NCBI GenBank assembly: GCA_002429615.1
Contig: DJAN01000298.1
Location: 1-22,103, forward strand
Direction of reading: 5' to 3'
DNA from: Lysobacteraceae bacterium UBA6001
GTDB taxonomy: Bacteria; Pseudomonadota; Gammaproteobacteria; Xanthomonadales; Xanthomonadaceae
Length of the DNA: 22,103 nt
In this document: in pieces, positions 15,137 through 22,088 of the stretch
Layout of the letters: each line of letters opens with the position of its first letter
How positions within the stretch are numbered: position 1 is the stretch's first letter
Made by a program: the position numbers and the translations under genes
Notes under the pieces: model-generated
Database searches by the model: none
Told to the model about the DNA's origin: nothing
What the model saw: the letters and a program-made list of their open reading frames with translations, nothing else

Positions 15137-16900
15137 ATGTCCCGCAAGATCCTGTTGTGCCTGGCCGCGGCCACCGTGCTGGTGGCCTGCAAGCGCGAGC
15201 CGGAACCGGCCGCGCCCGCGGCGGCGCCCACCGCTGAAACCCCGACCGCTGCCGCGCCCGCCGCGCCGGCCAGCGACCACACCTTCTCCAACGGCATCAA
15301 TGCCGCCGACTTCGGCGAGCTGGTCAAGCAGCTGTCCTCCGATGCTTTCGAGGGCCGCGGCCCGGGTACGCCGGGCGAGCAGAAGACCGTCGAATACATC
15401 CGCGACCAGATGCAGCGCATCGGCCTGCAGCCCGGCAATGGCGACAGCTGGTTCCAGGACGTGCCGATGGTGGAGACCACCGCCGATGAAGGCACCGTGC
15501 CGCGCCTGGTGTCCGGCGGGCAGACCCGCGAGCTGAAGTTCGGCAGCGACATCGTCGTCGGCACGCGCACCGGCCAGCCGGAAGTGAAGATCGACGGCAG
15601 CGAGCTGGTCTTCGTCGGCTACGGCGTCGATGCGCCGGAGCAGAAGTGGAACGACTACGCCGGCCAGGACTGGAAGGGCAAGACGGTGGTGATGTTCGTC
15701 AACGACCCCGGCTTCCATACCAACGACAGCAAGCTGTTCGAAGGCAAGCGCATGACGTACTACGGGCGCTGGACCTACAAGTTCGAGGAAGCCGCGCGCA
15801 AGGGCGCTGCCGCCGCGCTGATCGTGCATGACGATGCTGGCGCCAGCTATGGCTGGGACGTGGTGCGCAACTCCTGGGCTGGCCCGCAGTACGACCTGCC
15901 GGCCAAGGACGATCCGGAGCCGCGCCTGCCGGTGCAGGGCTGGATCTCGGCGGCCACCGCCAAGCAGCTGTTCGCCGATGCCGGCCTGGACCTGGCGCAG
16001 GCCTACAAGGACGCCAGCAAGCGCGGCTTCAAGCCGGTGCCGCTGAAGGCGAGCTGGTCGGTGGACCTGAAGAGCAAGATCGAGGAGAAACAGTCGCGCA
16101 ACGTCGTCGGCGTCCTGCCGGGCAGCAGCCGGCCGGATGAGGCGGTGCTGTACATGGCGCACTGGGACCACCTCGGCAAGCACGAGGGCGAGCCGGGCGA
16201 CAACATCTACAACGGCGCGGTGGACAACGCGACCGGCGTGGCCGGCATCCTGGAGATCGCCGATGCCTTCACCCACCAGAACCCGGCGCCGGCGCGCTCG
16301 GTGGTGTTCGTGGCGGTGACGCTGGAGGAATCGGGCCTGCTGGGCTCCAAGTACTACGTCGCCCACCCGACTTTCCCGCTGGACAAGATCGCCGGCGTGA
16401 TCAACATCGATGCGATGTCGGTGGCCGGACGCGCCAAGGACATGACCGTGGTCGGCTATGGCAGCTCGCAGCTGGAGGACATCCTCAAGCCGATCGTCGC
16501 GATGCAGGGCCGCGTGCTGCATTCGGAGGCCACCCCGCAGAACGGCTCGTACTTCCGCTCCGATCATTTCAACTTCGCCAAAGCCGGCGTGCCGGCGCTG
16601 TATACCGACGGCGGCGAGGACCTGCGCGAAGGCGGCATCGAAGCCGGTCGCAGGGCCGCAGAGGATTACGGCAACAACCGTTATCACGGGCCGAAGGATG
16701 AATATGATCCGGCGACGTGGAAGCTGGATGGCACCGTCGAGGATCTGGAAGCGGTGTATGGCGTCGGCCATGAACTGGCGGCCGGTGACCAGTGGCCAAA
16801 CTGGTACGAAGGCAATGCGTTCAAGGCCGCGCGCGACCGCATGATGCAGGGCACGAAGAAGCCGCAAGCAGCCAAGCCGGAAGCAGCGGCCAAGCCCTGA
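15137..16900 (+). CDS. M28-family lipoprotein metallopeptidase
   Basis: This is a probable cell-envelope aminopeptidase of 587 residues. The N terminus is a lipoprotein signal with lipobox LVAC, giving lipidated Cys18 followed by Lys, which suggests outer-membrane sorting, and then an Ala- and Pro-rich linker. The M28 di-zinc site is complete: His342 (AHWDHLG), Asp363 (NGAVDNATG), the Glu397-Glu398 pair (LEESGLLGS, catalytic base and ligand), Asp425 (NIDAMS) and His477 (RSDHFNF). A PA-like insert is likely before it (about 120-330). CGAGG (15124-15128) lies eight bases upstream of the ATG, and a TAGAAT box at 15102-15107 may be the -10. A strong terminator follows. Substrate unknown. Confidence 0.93.
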   Translation: MSRKILLCLAAATVLVACKREPEPAAPAAAPTAETPTAAAPAAPASDHTFSNGINAADFGELVKQLSSDAFEGRGPGTPGEQKTVEYIRDQMQRIGLQPGNGDSWFQDVPMVETTADEGTVPRLVSGGQTRELKFGSDIVVGTRTGQPEVKIDGSELVFVGYGVDAPEQKWNDYAGQDWKGKTVVMFVNDPGFHTNDSKLFEGKRMTYYGRWTYKFEEAARKGAAAALIVHDDAGASYGWDVVRNSWAGPQYDLPAKDDPEPRLPVQGWISAATAKQLFADAGLDLAQAYKDASKRGFKPVPLKASWSVDLKSKIEEKQSRNVVGVLPGSSRPDEAVLYMAHWDHLGKHEGEPGDNIYNGAVDNATGVAGILEIADAFTHQNPAPARSVVFVAVTLEESGLLGSKYYVAHPTFPLDKIAGVINIDAMSVAGRAKDMTVVGYGSSQLEDILKPIVAMQGRVLHSEATPQNGSYFRSDHFNFAKAGVPALYTDGGEDLREGGIEAGRRAAEDYGNNRYHGPKDEYDPATWKLDGTVEDLEAVYGVGHELAAGDQWPNWYEGNAFKAARDRMMQGTKKPQAAKPEAAAKP

Positions 16901-16925
16901 TACCAGCGAAGCATTCGTAACACGA

Positions 16926-16957
16926 GAAAGGCCTCCCGCAAGGGAGGCCTTTCTTTT
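16926..16957 (+). terminator. Intrinsic terminator after the M28 gene
   Basis: GAAAGGCCTCCC (16926-16937) pairs with GGGAGGCCTTTC (16942-16953) across GCAA, followed by TTTT. It serves the plus-strand peptidase; on the minus strand the T run is short. Confidence 0.92.
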
Positions 16958-16982
16958 GGGTGCCGGCACGATGCCGCGCCGG

Positions 16983-17441
16983 TCAGTCGTTCTCGGCGGC
17001 CACGACCTTGCCGTCCTTCGGATCGACCTGGACCTTGGTGTCCTTGCCGGCATTGTTCTCGGCATGCGCCTGCCACAGGCCATCCTTGAACTCGACATCG
17101 CGCACCTTGGAATAACCCGACGCCGACAGCGCCGCGCGCACATCGTCCTCACTCATCGGCGAGGACATCGCATCCGGGTAGACGCGGCCCGTCGCCGGAT
17201 CAATCTTGAGGTCGACATGCTTGTCGTCGCCGCTCTTCGCATCGGCCTGCCACACGCCGTCCTTGAACTTGACGTCATGCACGTCGCGATAGCCCTGCGC
17301 GGTCAGCATCGCGTTGATCTCGGTGGAAGTCAGTGCCTGTTGCGGCTCGCCCTTGGCCGGCGGCTGCTTGGCCCAGCTTGCCGTGGCGGCGAACGCCAGC
17401 GCCAGGGCCAGCGCGGTGCGGGTGATCGGCGTAACGCTCAT
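16983..17441 (-). CDS. Exported protein with two PepSY-like repeats
   Basis: This 152-residue protein has a signal peptide (1-24, cut after ATASWA) and two copies of a PepSY-like module of about 50 residues. The first (about 36-88) and second (about 95-148) both contain a short helix, G-Y-x-x-V-x-D-V-x-F-K-D-G-x-W-Q-A and a closing D-P-x-x-G-x-V strand. PepSY modules occur as small soluble periplasmic proteins and as inhibitory or sensor domains of other proteins; no specific role can be given. The ATG at 17441 has GGGAGA six bases upstream. It converges on the M28 gene and lies apart from the peptide gene to its right. Confidence 0.87.
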   Translation of the reverse strand: MSVTPITRTALALALAFAATASWAKQPPAKGEPQQALTSTEINAMLTAQGYRDVHDVKFKDGVWQADAKSGDDKHVDLKIDPATGRVYPDAMSSPMSEDDVRAALSASGYSKVRDVEFKDGLWQAHAENNAGKDTKVQVDPKDGKVVAAEND

Positions 17442-17555
17442 GGCTTTCTCCCGTGATGTGGTGCGGCCATCGTGGCGACGGCCGGATCGGCATCAGGTGA
17501 AATGCTGCGCTGCGGTGGCGTCGTGGTTCAGATTGATCACCTGCGTCTGTTCAAG

Positions 17556-17578
17556 AAATCGCACTGGACATGCGATTT
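17556..17578. promoter_or_regulatory. Inverted repeat upstream of the small peptide gene
   Basis: AAATCGCA (17556-17563) and TGCGATTT (17571-17578) are perfect inverted arms with a seven-base spacer. The element lies in the 270-base gene-poor gap (17442-17711), about 134 bases before the peptide start. It could be an operator for a dimeric regulator; I see no clear sigma-70 promoter beside it. The rest of this gap holds nothing else I can support. Confidence 0.4.
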
Positions 17579-17711
17579 TCCGGATAGCGAGCTCGGGCTT
17601 TTGGGCGCAGGTTGAAGCTGCGCACGGAGCACTGAGGGCGAAATGAGAGAGACGTGCAACTCGCCGGATCAGCACCGAGCGCAACCACTACACAAAAGAG
17701 GAGATTCAGAA

Positions 17712-17891
17712 ATGAATAATCTTGATCGTGCGAAGGGCGATGTCAACGTCCCCGGAATTCGCGAACTCGACCTTGCGACGTGTGAGCGGATCAGCGGTGG
17801 CTGCAGAACCGTGCTCGTGAAGTATCCCAACGGCAAGTCCGTGCTTGTGCTACTGCGCTGCAAGCCCGTGCGCATTGGTATCTGCAGGTAA
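17712..17891 (+). CDS. Small double-glycine leader peptide (bacteriocin-like)
   Basis: This is a 59-residue peptide of no family I can name. The first 30 residues look like a double-glycine export leader. It ends IRELDLATCERISGG, matching the pattern of hydrophobic residues and Glu before Gly29-Gly30 that is cut by C39-type peptidase ABC exporters. The predicted mature part (31-59) has seven Arg/Lys, no Asp/Glu, and Cys at 31, 50 and 58 (Cys24 is in the leader). Residues 33-49 read as two V/L-rich strands around YPNGK, a likely beta-hairpin. AGGAG (17699-17703) is eight bases before the ATG. An in-frame ATG at 17643 is less likely. Codons such as AAT, CTT, AGA and AGG are unlike the neighbours. 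No exporter or immunity gene is adjacent. Confidence 0.7.
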   Translation: MNNLDRAKGDVNVPGIRELDLATCERISGGCRTVLVKYPNGKSVLVLLRCKPVRIGICR

Positions 17892-17907
17892 TGATGGTGT
17901 AGAGACT

Positions 17908-17940
17908 AGAACGGCCACATCGCGAGATGCTGGCCGTTCT
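17908..17940 (+). terminator. Long hairpin terminator of the peptide gene
   Basis: AGAACGGCCA (17908-17917) pairs with TGGCCGTTCT (17931-17940). Inside it, CATC-GCGA-GATG adds four more pairs capped by a GCGA (GNRA) tetraloop, with C17930 bulged. A short pyrimidine tract (TCT) follows. It starts 16 bases after the peptide stop, so the peptide is its own transcription unit. Confidence 0.75.
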
Positions 17941-17991
17941 TCTGACCGCAGTGAGCTACATGCCATCGCGCATGAAGTACCACCGCGTTAC

Positions 17992-18420
17992 TCAGCCCGT
18001 GCCGTGCAGCCACGGTGGCAGCACCACGGTCACGAAGACGATCGTCGCGAACATCAGCACGCCCGCCAGCAGGAAATGCCAGCGTGGCCGGCGTGCCACG
18101 AGCGGACGCTTCGGCGCCAGATAGACGCGCAGCGCATCACGGCGACGCAGCAAGCGCTGCTGCTCGGTGGGGGCCAACGCTGGATCCTGCAGGCTGGCAT
18201 CGAGCGTGGCCAGCTCGCGCCGCAGGTCGCGTCTTGGCGTGCGGTCGCGTATCTGCTGCTCCAAAGCCACCAGTTGCGACGTCAACGGCGTCAGCTCGGC
18301 AATCGCGGTGCCCCCGGACACCCCGTTGGCCGCCATCTCGGCCAGGCGCGCGTCGATCCGCACGCGCAGGGCGACCTGCTGCGCTTTCAGCTCCGACAAC
18401 GACGGACCGAACATCGACAT
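17992..18420 (-). CDS. Coiled-coil protein with C-terminal membrane anchor
   Basis: This 142-residue protein is one I do not recognise. Residues about 5-95 are rich in Leu, Ala, Arg and Glu and predicted helical or coiled coil (LSELKAQQVALRVRI and LVALEQQIRDRTPRRDL). A basic stretch (RPLVARRPRW) comes next, then one strongly hydrophobic helix (about 114-136) and a short end PPWLHGTG. The basic residues before the helix suggest the coiled coil is cytoplasmic and the protein is tail-anchored in the inner membrane. It is 62 bases behind the PstS-like/OmpA gene on the same strand. A second ATG at 18414 has a better spaced GGGGG site. Function unknown. Confidence 0.72.
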   Translation of the reverse strand: MSMFGPSLSELKAQQVALRVRIDARLAEMAANGVSGGTAIAELTPLTSQLVALEQQIRDRTPRRDLRRELATLDASLQDPALAPTEQQRLLRRRDALRVYLAPKRPLVARRPRWHFLLAGVLMFATIVFVTVVLPPWLHGTG

Positions 18421-18433
18421 CCCCCGACCTGAC

Positions 18434-18453
18434 GCGGCGCGAAGACGCGCCGC
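18434..18453. other. Perfect hairpin between two minus-strand genes
   Basis: GCGGCGCG (18434-18441) and CGCGCCGC (18446-18453) are exact inverted arms with a four-base loop. It lies between the PstS-like/OmpA stop and the coiled-coil gene start without a T tract, so it is more likely a processing, stability or partial attenuation element than a terminator. Confidence 0.5.
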
Positions 18454-18482
18454 CTGTCCATCCTAACCGGCGCCGCGCGTGC

Positions 18483-19811
18483 TCACAGCATCCAGATCTC
18501 GACGCGCTCGTTGCGCTCGCGTGCCCGCGCATCGCCCTCGCCCACCAGCGGGCGGATCGCGCCGAGCCCACGCGCGCGCTGCACCACGATGCCATGCTGG
18601 CCGAGGTAGCCGGCGATGATGTCGGCGCGGTCGTTGCTGGCGATGGTCGGATACAGCTTGTTGGCCGGGTCGGCATTGGCGAAGCCCACCACCGCCAGCG
18701 TGCGGCCCCGGTTCTGCGGCAGCTGCATGAAGGCGATCAGCCGGTCCAGGTCCTGCGCCGAGCCGCCCTCGAACATGCCGCTCAACGAACGCAGGTTGAA
18801 GCGCACGCTCAACGGCAGGCGCGTGGCCCCGGCCACCGCCTCGCGGTACGGCGGCGGCCCGGCATTCGGCGCTTCCTCGGCGGCTACCTTCGGCAGCGTC
18901 ATCGCCATCAGCCCCTGGCTGGCGACCACACGCTGCGCCGCAGGCGAAATCAGGTACATCGCCAGGCTGCGGCCCAGCGCGGACATCATCTGTCCGCCAT
19001 ACACGCTGTAGCGCTGCACCAGCGGGTAGTCCTCGCTGCGCAGGTTGGTCGGCGTCGGCGCCACCGCGATGCCGCCGTCGGCGATCGCCAGCGCCCGGCC
19101 GGCCGGGGGCACGTGCGTGGCCAGCTCCACCACCGCCAGCGCCTGTGGATTGTTCGCCGCCGCGCGTGCGGCCTCGGCGAGGGTCGGGAAGCGACGCGTG
19201 CAGCCCTTGATCGCCGCACCCTGGGTCACGCGGCCGGCGAGGTAGTCGTTGATGCCGCCGGTCGCCGGGCCGCACATCAGCTGCACCTCGCCCCCGCGCC
19301 CGCCAAGCTGCGTCCAGTCGCGCACCTCACCGGCCAGCACCGCGCGCAGCTGGCCCAGGGCCAGGGTCTTGACCGGATTGGACTGCGCCACCACCACCTG
19401 CGCGCCATTGAGCGCGAGCACGAACTGCTGGTCGGGCGAGGTCAGCTCGCCCAGCTGCCAGCCGGCCGCCTGCTCGCCCGCGGTGGGCGTGCGTGCCAGC
19501 ATCGCCAGCTCGCTGTCGCCGCGGATCAGCGCCTGCATGCCCGCCGCCGAACCGCGCTTGCCGATCTCCACGATCAACGGCAGCTCGTCGCGTACCGCAT
19601 GCATCTCGGTGAGGCTGCCGCTGACATCGACGCGGCGGATCTGGCTGTAGCCGATGGATTTCAACCATGATTCCACCAGCGCCGGCATCAGCCGGTCGCC
19701 GAGGGTATTGGAACCATGCACGCGCAGCCTTTCGGCATCCTCCTGCGCATGCAACGAAGACGAGAAGCACAGGCACGCGGCCAGCGCCAGGCAGACAATG
19801 GAGCGCAACAT
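18483..19811 (-). CDS. PstS-like substrate-binding/OmpA fusion protein
   Basis: This 442-residue periplasmic protein has a signal peptide (about 1-22, ending SLHAQ). A phosphate-type substrate-binding domain follows (about 28-315), opening RVHGSNTLGDRLMPALVE and containing a CGPATGGINDYLAGRV loop. A C-terminal OmpA-like domain (about 325-442) comes last. In the OmpA part, the SNDRADIIAGYLGQHGI helix and the final ARERNERVEIW match the peptidoglycan-binding fold, though the usual TD motif is replaced around VGFANADPA. This two-domain architecture is known in gammaproteobacteria; phosphate binding itself is unproven. No permease or ATPase genes lie beside it, so it probably does not work as an ordinary ABC importer. 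It has a GGGGG site before the ATG and sits in a minus-strand series. Confidence 0.88.
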   Translation of the reverse strand: MLRSIVCLALAACLCFSSSLHAQEDAERLRVHGSNTLGDRLMPALVESWLKSIGYSQIRRVDVSGSLTEMHAVRDELPLIVEIGKRGSAAGMQALIRGDSELAMLARTPTAGEQAAGWQLGELTSPDQQFVLALNGAQVVVAQSNPVKTLALGQLRAVLAGEVRDWTQLGGRGGEVQLMCGPATGGINDYLAGRVTQGAAIKGCTRRFPTLAEAARAAANNPQALAVVELATHVPPAGRALAIADGGIAVAPTPTNLRSEDYPLVQRYSVYGGQMMSALGRSLAMYLISPAAQRVVASQGLMAMTLPKVAAEEAPNAGPPPYREAVAGATRLPLSVRFNLRSLSGMFEGGSAQDLDRLIAFMQLPQNRGRTLAVVGFANADPANKLYPTIASNDRADIIAGYLGQHGIVVQRARGLGAIRPLVGEGDARARERNERVEIWML

Positions 19812-19887
19812 GGATCCCCCGGAACGTCAGAGCGCCGGGAGTGTTGCGGTTGCCGATGACAGGCCGGTGACGGCGGCCTGCGTCGCT

Positions 19888-20769
19888 TCAGCGCGCAGCC
19901 ACCTGCAGGCGCCGGGCCGCGGCCTCGGCCCAGCGCCGCGCCACGCCCGGCGTGGTGGTGCACACCGCCAGGTCGCTGACCGTGGTCACGGCGCGCTCCA
20001 GCAGCTGGATGTCGGCTTCATGCTGGCGTGCGACGTGCGGATCCTCGAAGAAGATCGCGCGCTGGCAGCGGCCCTGCAGCACCAGGTCGGCGATCTGGGC
20101 ATCGCCTCCCATCGGGCCGCTTTCGTAGCGGTGTACCCAGGGCTGGTCGGTCGGCCAGCCGCGGCTCCAGGCCAGCTCGTTGAGGCGCTGGCCGGTGGTG
20201 CCAGTGCCGACCCGATGGGCGAAGCGCGACAGCAGGTCGAAATGTTCGGAGGCGAAGGCCAGCATCTGCGGCTTCATCGCATCGTGGGCGATCATGGCCA
20301 GCGTATGCGCCTCGAAGGCATACAGGTCATCGGCGCCCGGGTCCGGCGCCAGGCCGGCATGCATGCGTTCCAGCTCGATCCAGTCGCGCGCCGACGCCAC
20401 TGTGGAGAGGAACGGCTTGCCGTGGATCACGCACTGGCGCTTGAGCGCGATCGCCTCGGGGAAGATCGACGAAGGATCGACCGGATCGATCAGGTAGATC
20501 GCCCCATCCAGCGTGCGAGCGCCGCCTTCCAGGCCCACCACCTCGGCCACCAGTTTCATCAGGCCGCCTTCGCGGCCATAGGGATAGCGCTTCAGCGCCG
20601 GGTAGTCGCTCAGCAGCGCCGCGCGTTCGATCGCATCGTAGGTGCGGCCCACCGCATGCAGGCCAAGGTCCAGTTCGCGGATGCCAGGCGCGCAGGCCCG
20701 CAGCCAGCGGAACAGTGCCGCGTCGTCGCCCTCGTGATGCAGCCGGTTGGCCGCCAGTCCCAGCCGCAT
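19888..20769 (-). CDS. Duplicated methylglyoxal synthase-like protein
   Basis: This 293-residue cytoplasmic protein has a C-terminal half (about 155-293) that matches methylglyoxal synthase, which converts dihydroxyacetone phosphate to methylglyoxal and phosphate. It keeps AHD-x-x-K (His162, Asp163, Lys166), GTGTTG (188-193) for phosphate binding and SGPMGGD (catalytic Asp223), plus FFEDP (about 240-244). The N-terminal half (about 2-135) looks like a second, degenerate copy: LHAVGRTYDAI replaces the TGTTG loop, YPYGREGGLMKLV lacks the Asp, and AIYLIDPVDPSS parallels FFEDP. The E. coli enzyme has about 152 residues, so this one is doubled. AAGGA lies six bases before the ATG. Full catalytic activity of the C-terminal half is likely but unproven. 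Confidence 0.85.
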   Translation of the reverse strand: MRLGLAANRLHHEGDDAALFRWLRACAPGIRELDLGLHAVGRTYDAIERAALLSDYPALKRYPYGREGGLMKLVAEVVGLEGGARTLDGAIYLIDPVDPSSIFPEAIALKRQCVIHGKPFLSTVASARDWIELERMHAGLAPDPGADDLYAFEAHTLAMIAHDAMKPQMLAFASEHFDLLSRFAHRVGTGTTGQRLNELAWSRGWPTDQPWVHRYESGPMGGDAQIADLVLQGRCQRAIFFEDPHVARQHEADIQLLERAVTTVSDLAVCTTTPGVARRWAEAAARRLQVAAR

Positions 20770-20791
20770 GCGCGTTCCTTACGAAGAAGAT

Positions 20792-20817
20792 CCCGGGCGC
20801 AGTCTAAGGCGCCCGGG
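20792..20817. promoter_or_regulatory. Inverted repeat over a -10-like box before the MGS gene
   Basis: CCCGGGCGC (20792-20800) and GCGCCCGGG (20809-20817) are perfect nine-base arms. The eight-base loop reads CTTAGACT on the minus strand, containing a TAGACT -10-like hexamer. It lies 21 bases after the cellulase stop and 22 bases before the synthase start, so it may be a terminator hairpin, an operator, or both; no T tract is present. Confidence 0.5.
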
Positions 20818-20838
20818 GTGTCATGGCACAGGTGGGGG

Positions 20839-21876
20839 CTATTTGGTCGCCGCCGCCGCGTGCTTGGCGAGTACCGCGATCTGCGGCTTCTCGCTCCCGT
20901 CCTTGCCGGGCTGCACGTTGAACGGATACGTCGTCTGCCACCAGCTGCCGCCGGCCCAGTACGTCCAGCCCAGCCAGACATCGGCGTTCTCCTCCATGAA
21001 GGACAACATGCCATCCAGCGCCTGCAGGCAGGTATCGCTGGTGCCGCCGGCGAACTCGCCGAGGAAGCCGCGTTTGCCCTGCTGGCGCAACCAGGCGGTG
21101 AAGCCGCGCAGCTTGTCGGCGCCGATGGTCGCGCTCACGCAATCGCCGTTGGTGCCGCTGAAATCCTTGTCCAGGTACTGGTGTACTTCGACCGCGAGGT
21201 TGTTGGCCGGATCGTTGATCGACACCAGTGCCGTCGCGTTCGGCGTACCGTAGCTCGTGCTGGCCCAGCTGTGCGCGCCGGTATAGGCGGTGCCGGGTAC
21301 GAGGATGAGGTTGCGCGCCCCAGTCGCGCGGATGGCATCGATGGACGACTGCGCGATGGAGGTCCACGCGGCCGCATCGATGGCATTGGGCTCGTTCATC
21401 AGCCCGAAGATCACCGAATCATCGTCCTTGAACGCCGTGGCGAGCCGCGTCCAGAGATCGGCCAGCAGCGCCCCGGGCGTGCCTTCGGTGCCGAGGCGAA
21501 CGCCTTGGTACTTGGCGTAGTTGTGCACATCGAGCACGACGTGCAGGTTCTGCGCCTTGGCCTGCGCCACGGCCTTCTGGATGAGCTGCAGCTGCGCGGC
21601 ATCCAGCTCGCCGCTGGCCTGCGGCTGCAGGCGTTCCCACAGGAACGGCAGTCGCACGATGTTCATGCCCTTGCCGGCGAAGTAGCTGAAGTCGCTGGCG
21701 GCGGGATAGGTGTAGTCCTTGTAGAGCGTGCCGGGCCGTTTGGCGGAATTGAATTCCGCGCCGGCGAGATTGACGCCCGCGTAGCGCAGCACGCGCTGTT
21801 GCGCGGCGCCTGGCAGCGAGGACAACAGCAATACGGTGCCGAGCAGCCACGGCAGGCAACGAGTGAACGGGGACAT
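20839..21876 (-). CDS. Secreted GH5 cellulase (endoglucanase-like)
   Basis: This glycoside hydrolase of family 5 hydrolyses beta-1,4-glucan or related polysaccharides outside the cytoplasm. The product has 345 residues with a signal peptide (about 1-25, ending SLPGAA) and no visible carbohydrate-binding module. The catalytic pair is Glu162 in GLMNEPN (acid/base) and Glu274 in GFLGEFAGG (nucleophile). Arg75, His118-Asn119 and the VEVHQYLD segment (His232, Tyr234) also match the active-site set. The start at 21876 is chosen because it begins the signal peptide and has GGAG about ten bases upstream; the open frame continues to 21939 without similarity. Exact substrate is not fixed by sequence. 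The gene heads the minus-strand group at the right end. Confidence 0.93.
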   Translation of the reverse strand: MSPFTRCLPWLLGTVLLLSSLPGAAQQRVLRYAGVNLAGAEFNSAKRPGTLYKDYTYPAASDFSYFAGKGMNIVRLPFLWERLQPQASGELDAAQLQLIQKAVAQAKAQNLHVVLDVHNYAKYQGVRLGTEGTPGALLADLWTRLATAFKDDDSVIFGLMNEPNAIDAAAWTSIAQSSIDAIRATGARNLILVPGTAYTGAHSWASTSYGTPNATALVSINDPANNLAVEVHQYLDKDFSGTNGDCVSATIGADKLRGFTAWLRQQGKRGFLGEFAGGTSDTCLQALDGMLSFMEENADVWLGWTYWAGGSWWQTTYPFNVQPGKDGSEKPQIAVLAKHAAAATK

Positions 21877-21993
21877 GGGGGAAACTCCGGGGTGGGGGAC
21901 GCCGGGAGCGCGGTGTCCATCCCGCGCGTAGGCGATCAACTTAAAGGCCCAAGTGTTAGCACCGCATACACGCTCCCCGCCGCCGTAACAAAG

Positions 21994-22009
21994 TTGTGCA
22001 CAAGGTCAA
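21994..22009 (-). promoter_or_regulatory. TTGTGCACAA palindrome beside a -35-like TTGACC
   Basis: A perfect ten-base palindrome (21994-22003) lies directly next to TTGACC (22004-22009 on the minus strand), about 120 bases before the cellulase start. A matching -10 is weak (TACGGC at 16 bases). It could be a sugar- or Clp-type regulator site, but it does not fit the Clp consensus well. Confidence 0.3.
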
Positions 22010-22060
22010 GAAAACACCCGGACGCACCCCGGCCTTCCCCATCCGTCGCGTCGAACGATC

Positions 22061-22088
22061 GGGCGTTGGGGGGCGGGGGGCGTTCGGG
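22061..22088 (+). other. Potential G-quadruplex sequence near the right edge
   Basis: Four G runs (22061-22063, 22068-22073, 22075-22080, 22086-22088) are separated by loops of 4, 1 and 5 bases, fitting the usual G3+N1-7 rule. The flanking region 21877-22103 contains no gene I can support. Confidence 0.5.

Noticed and set aside
15119..17152. Long open frame on the minus strand (677 codons)
   Set aside because: It is antisense to the M28 peptidase, whose metal ligands and lipobox are complete; no recognisable motif in the shadow.
17493..17684. 63-codon minus-strand frame in the gap before the peptide gene
   Set aside because: There is no ribosome binding site and no recognisable motif, and it covers the inverted repeat; most likely chance.
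17992..18420. Coiled-coil membrane protein as immunity gene for the small peptide
   Set aside because: It is on the opposite strand, separated by a terminator, and belongs by spacing to the PstS-like/OmpA series; nothing supports an immunity role.
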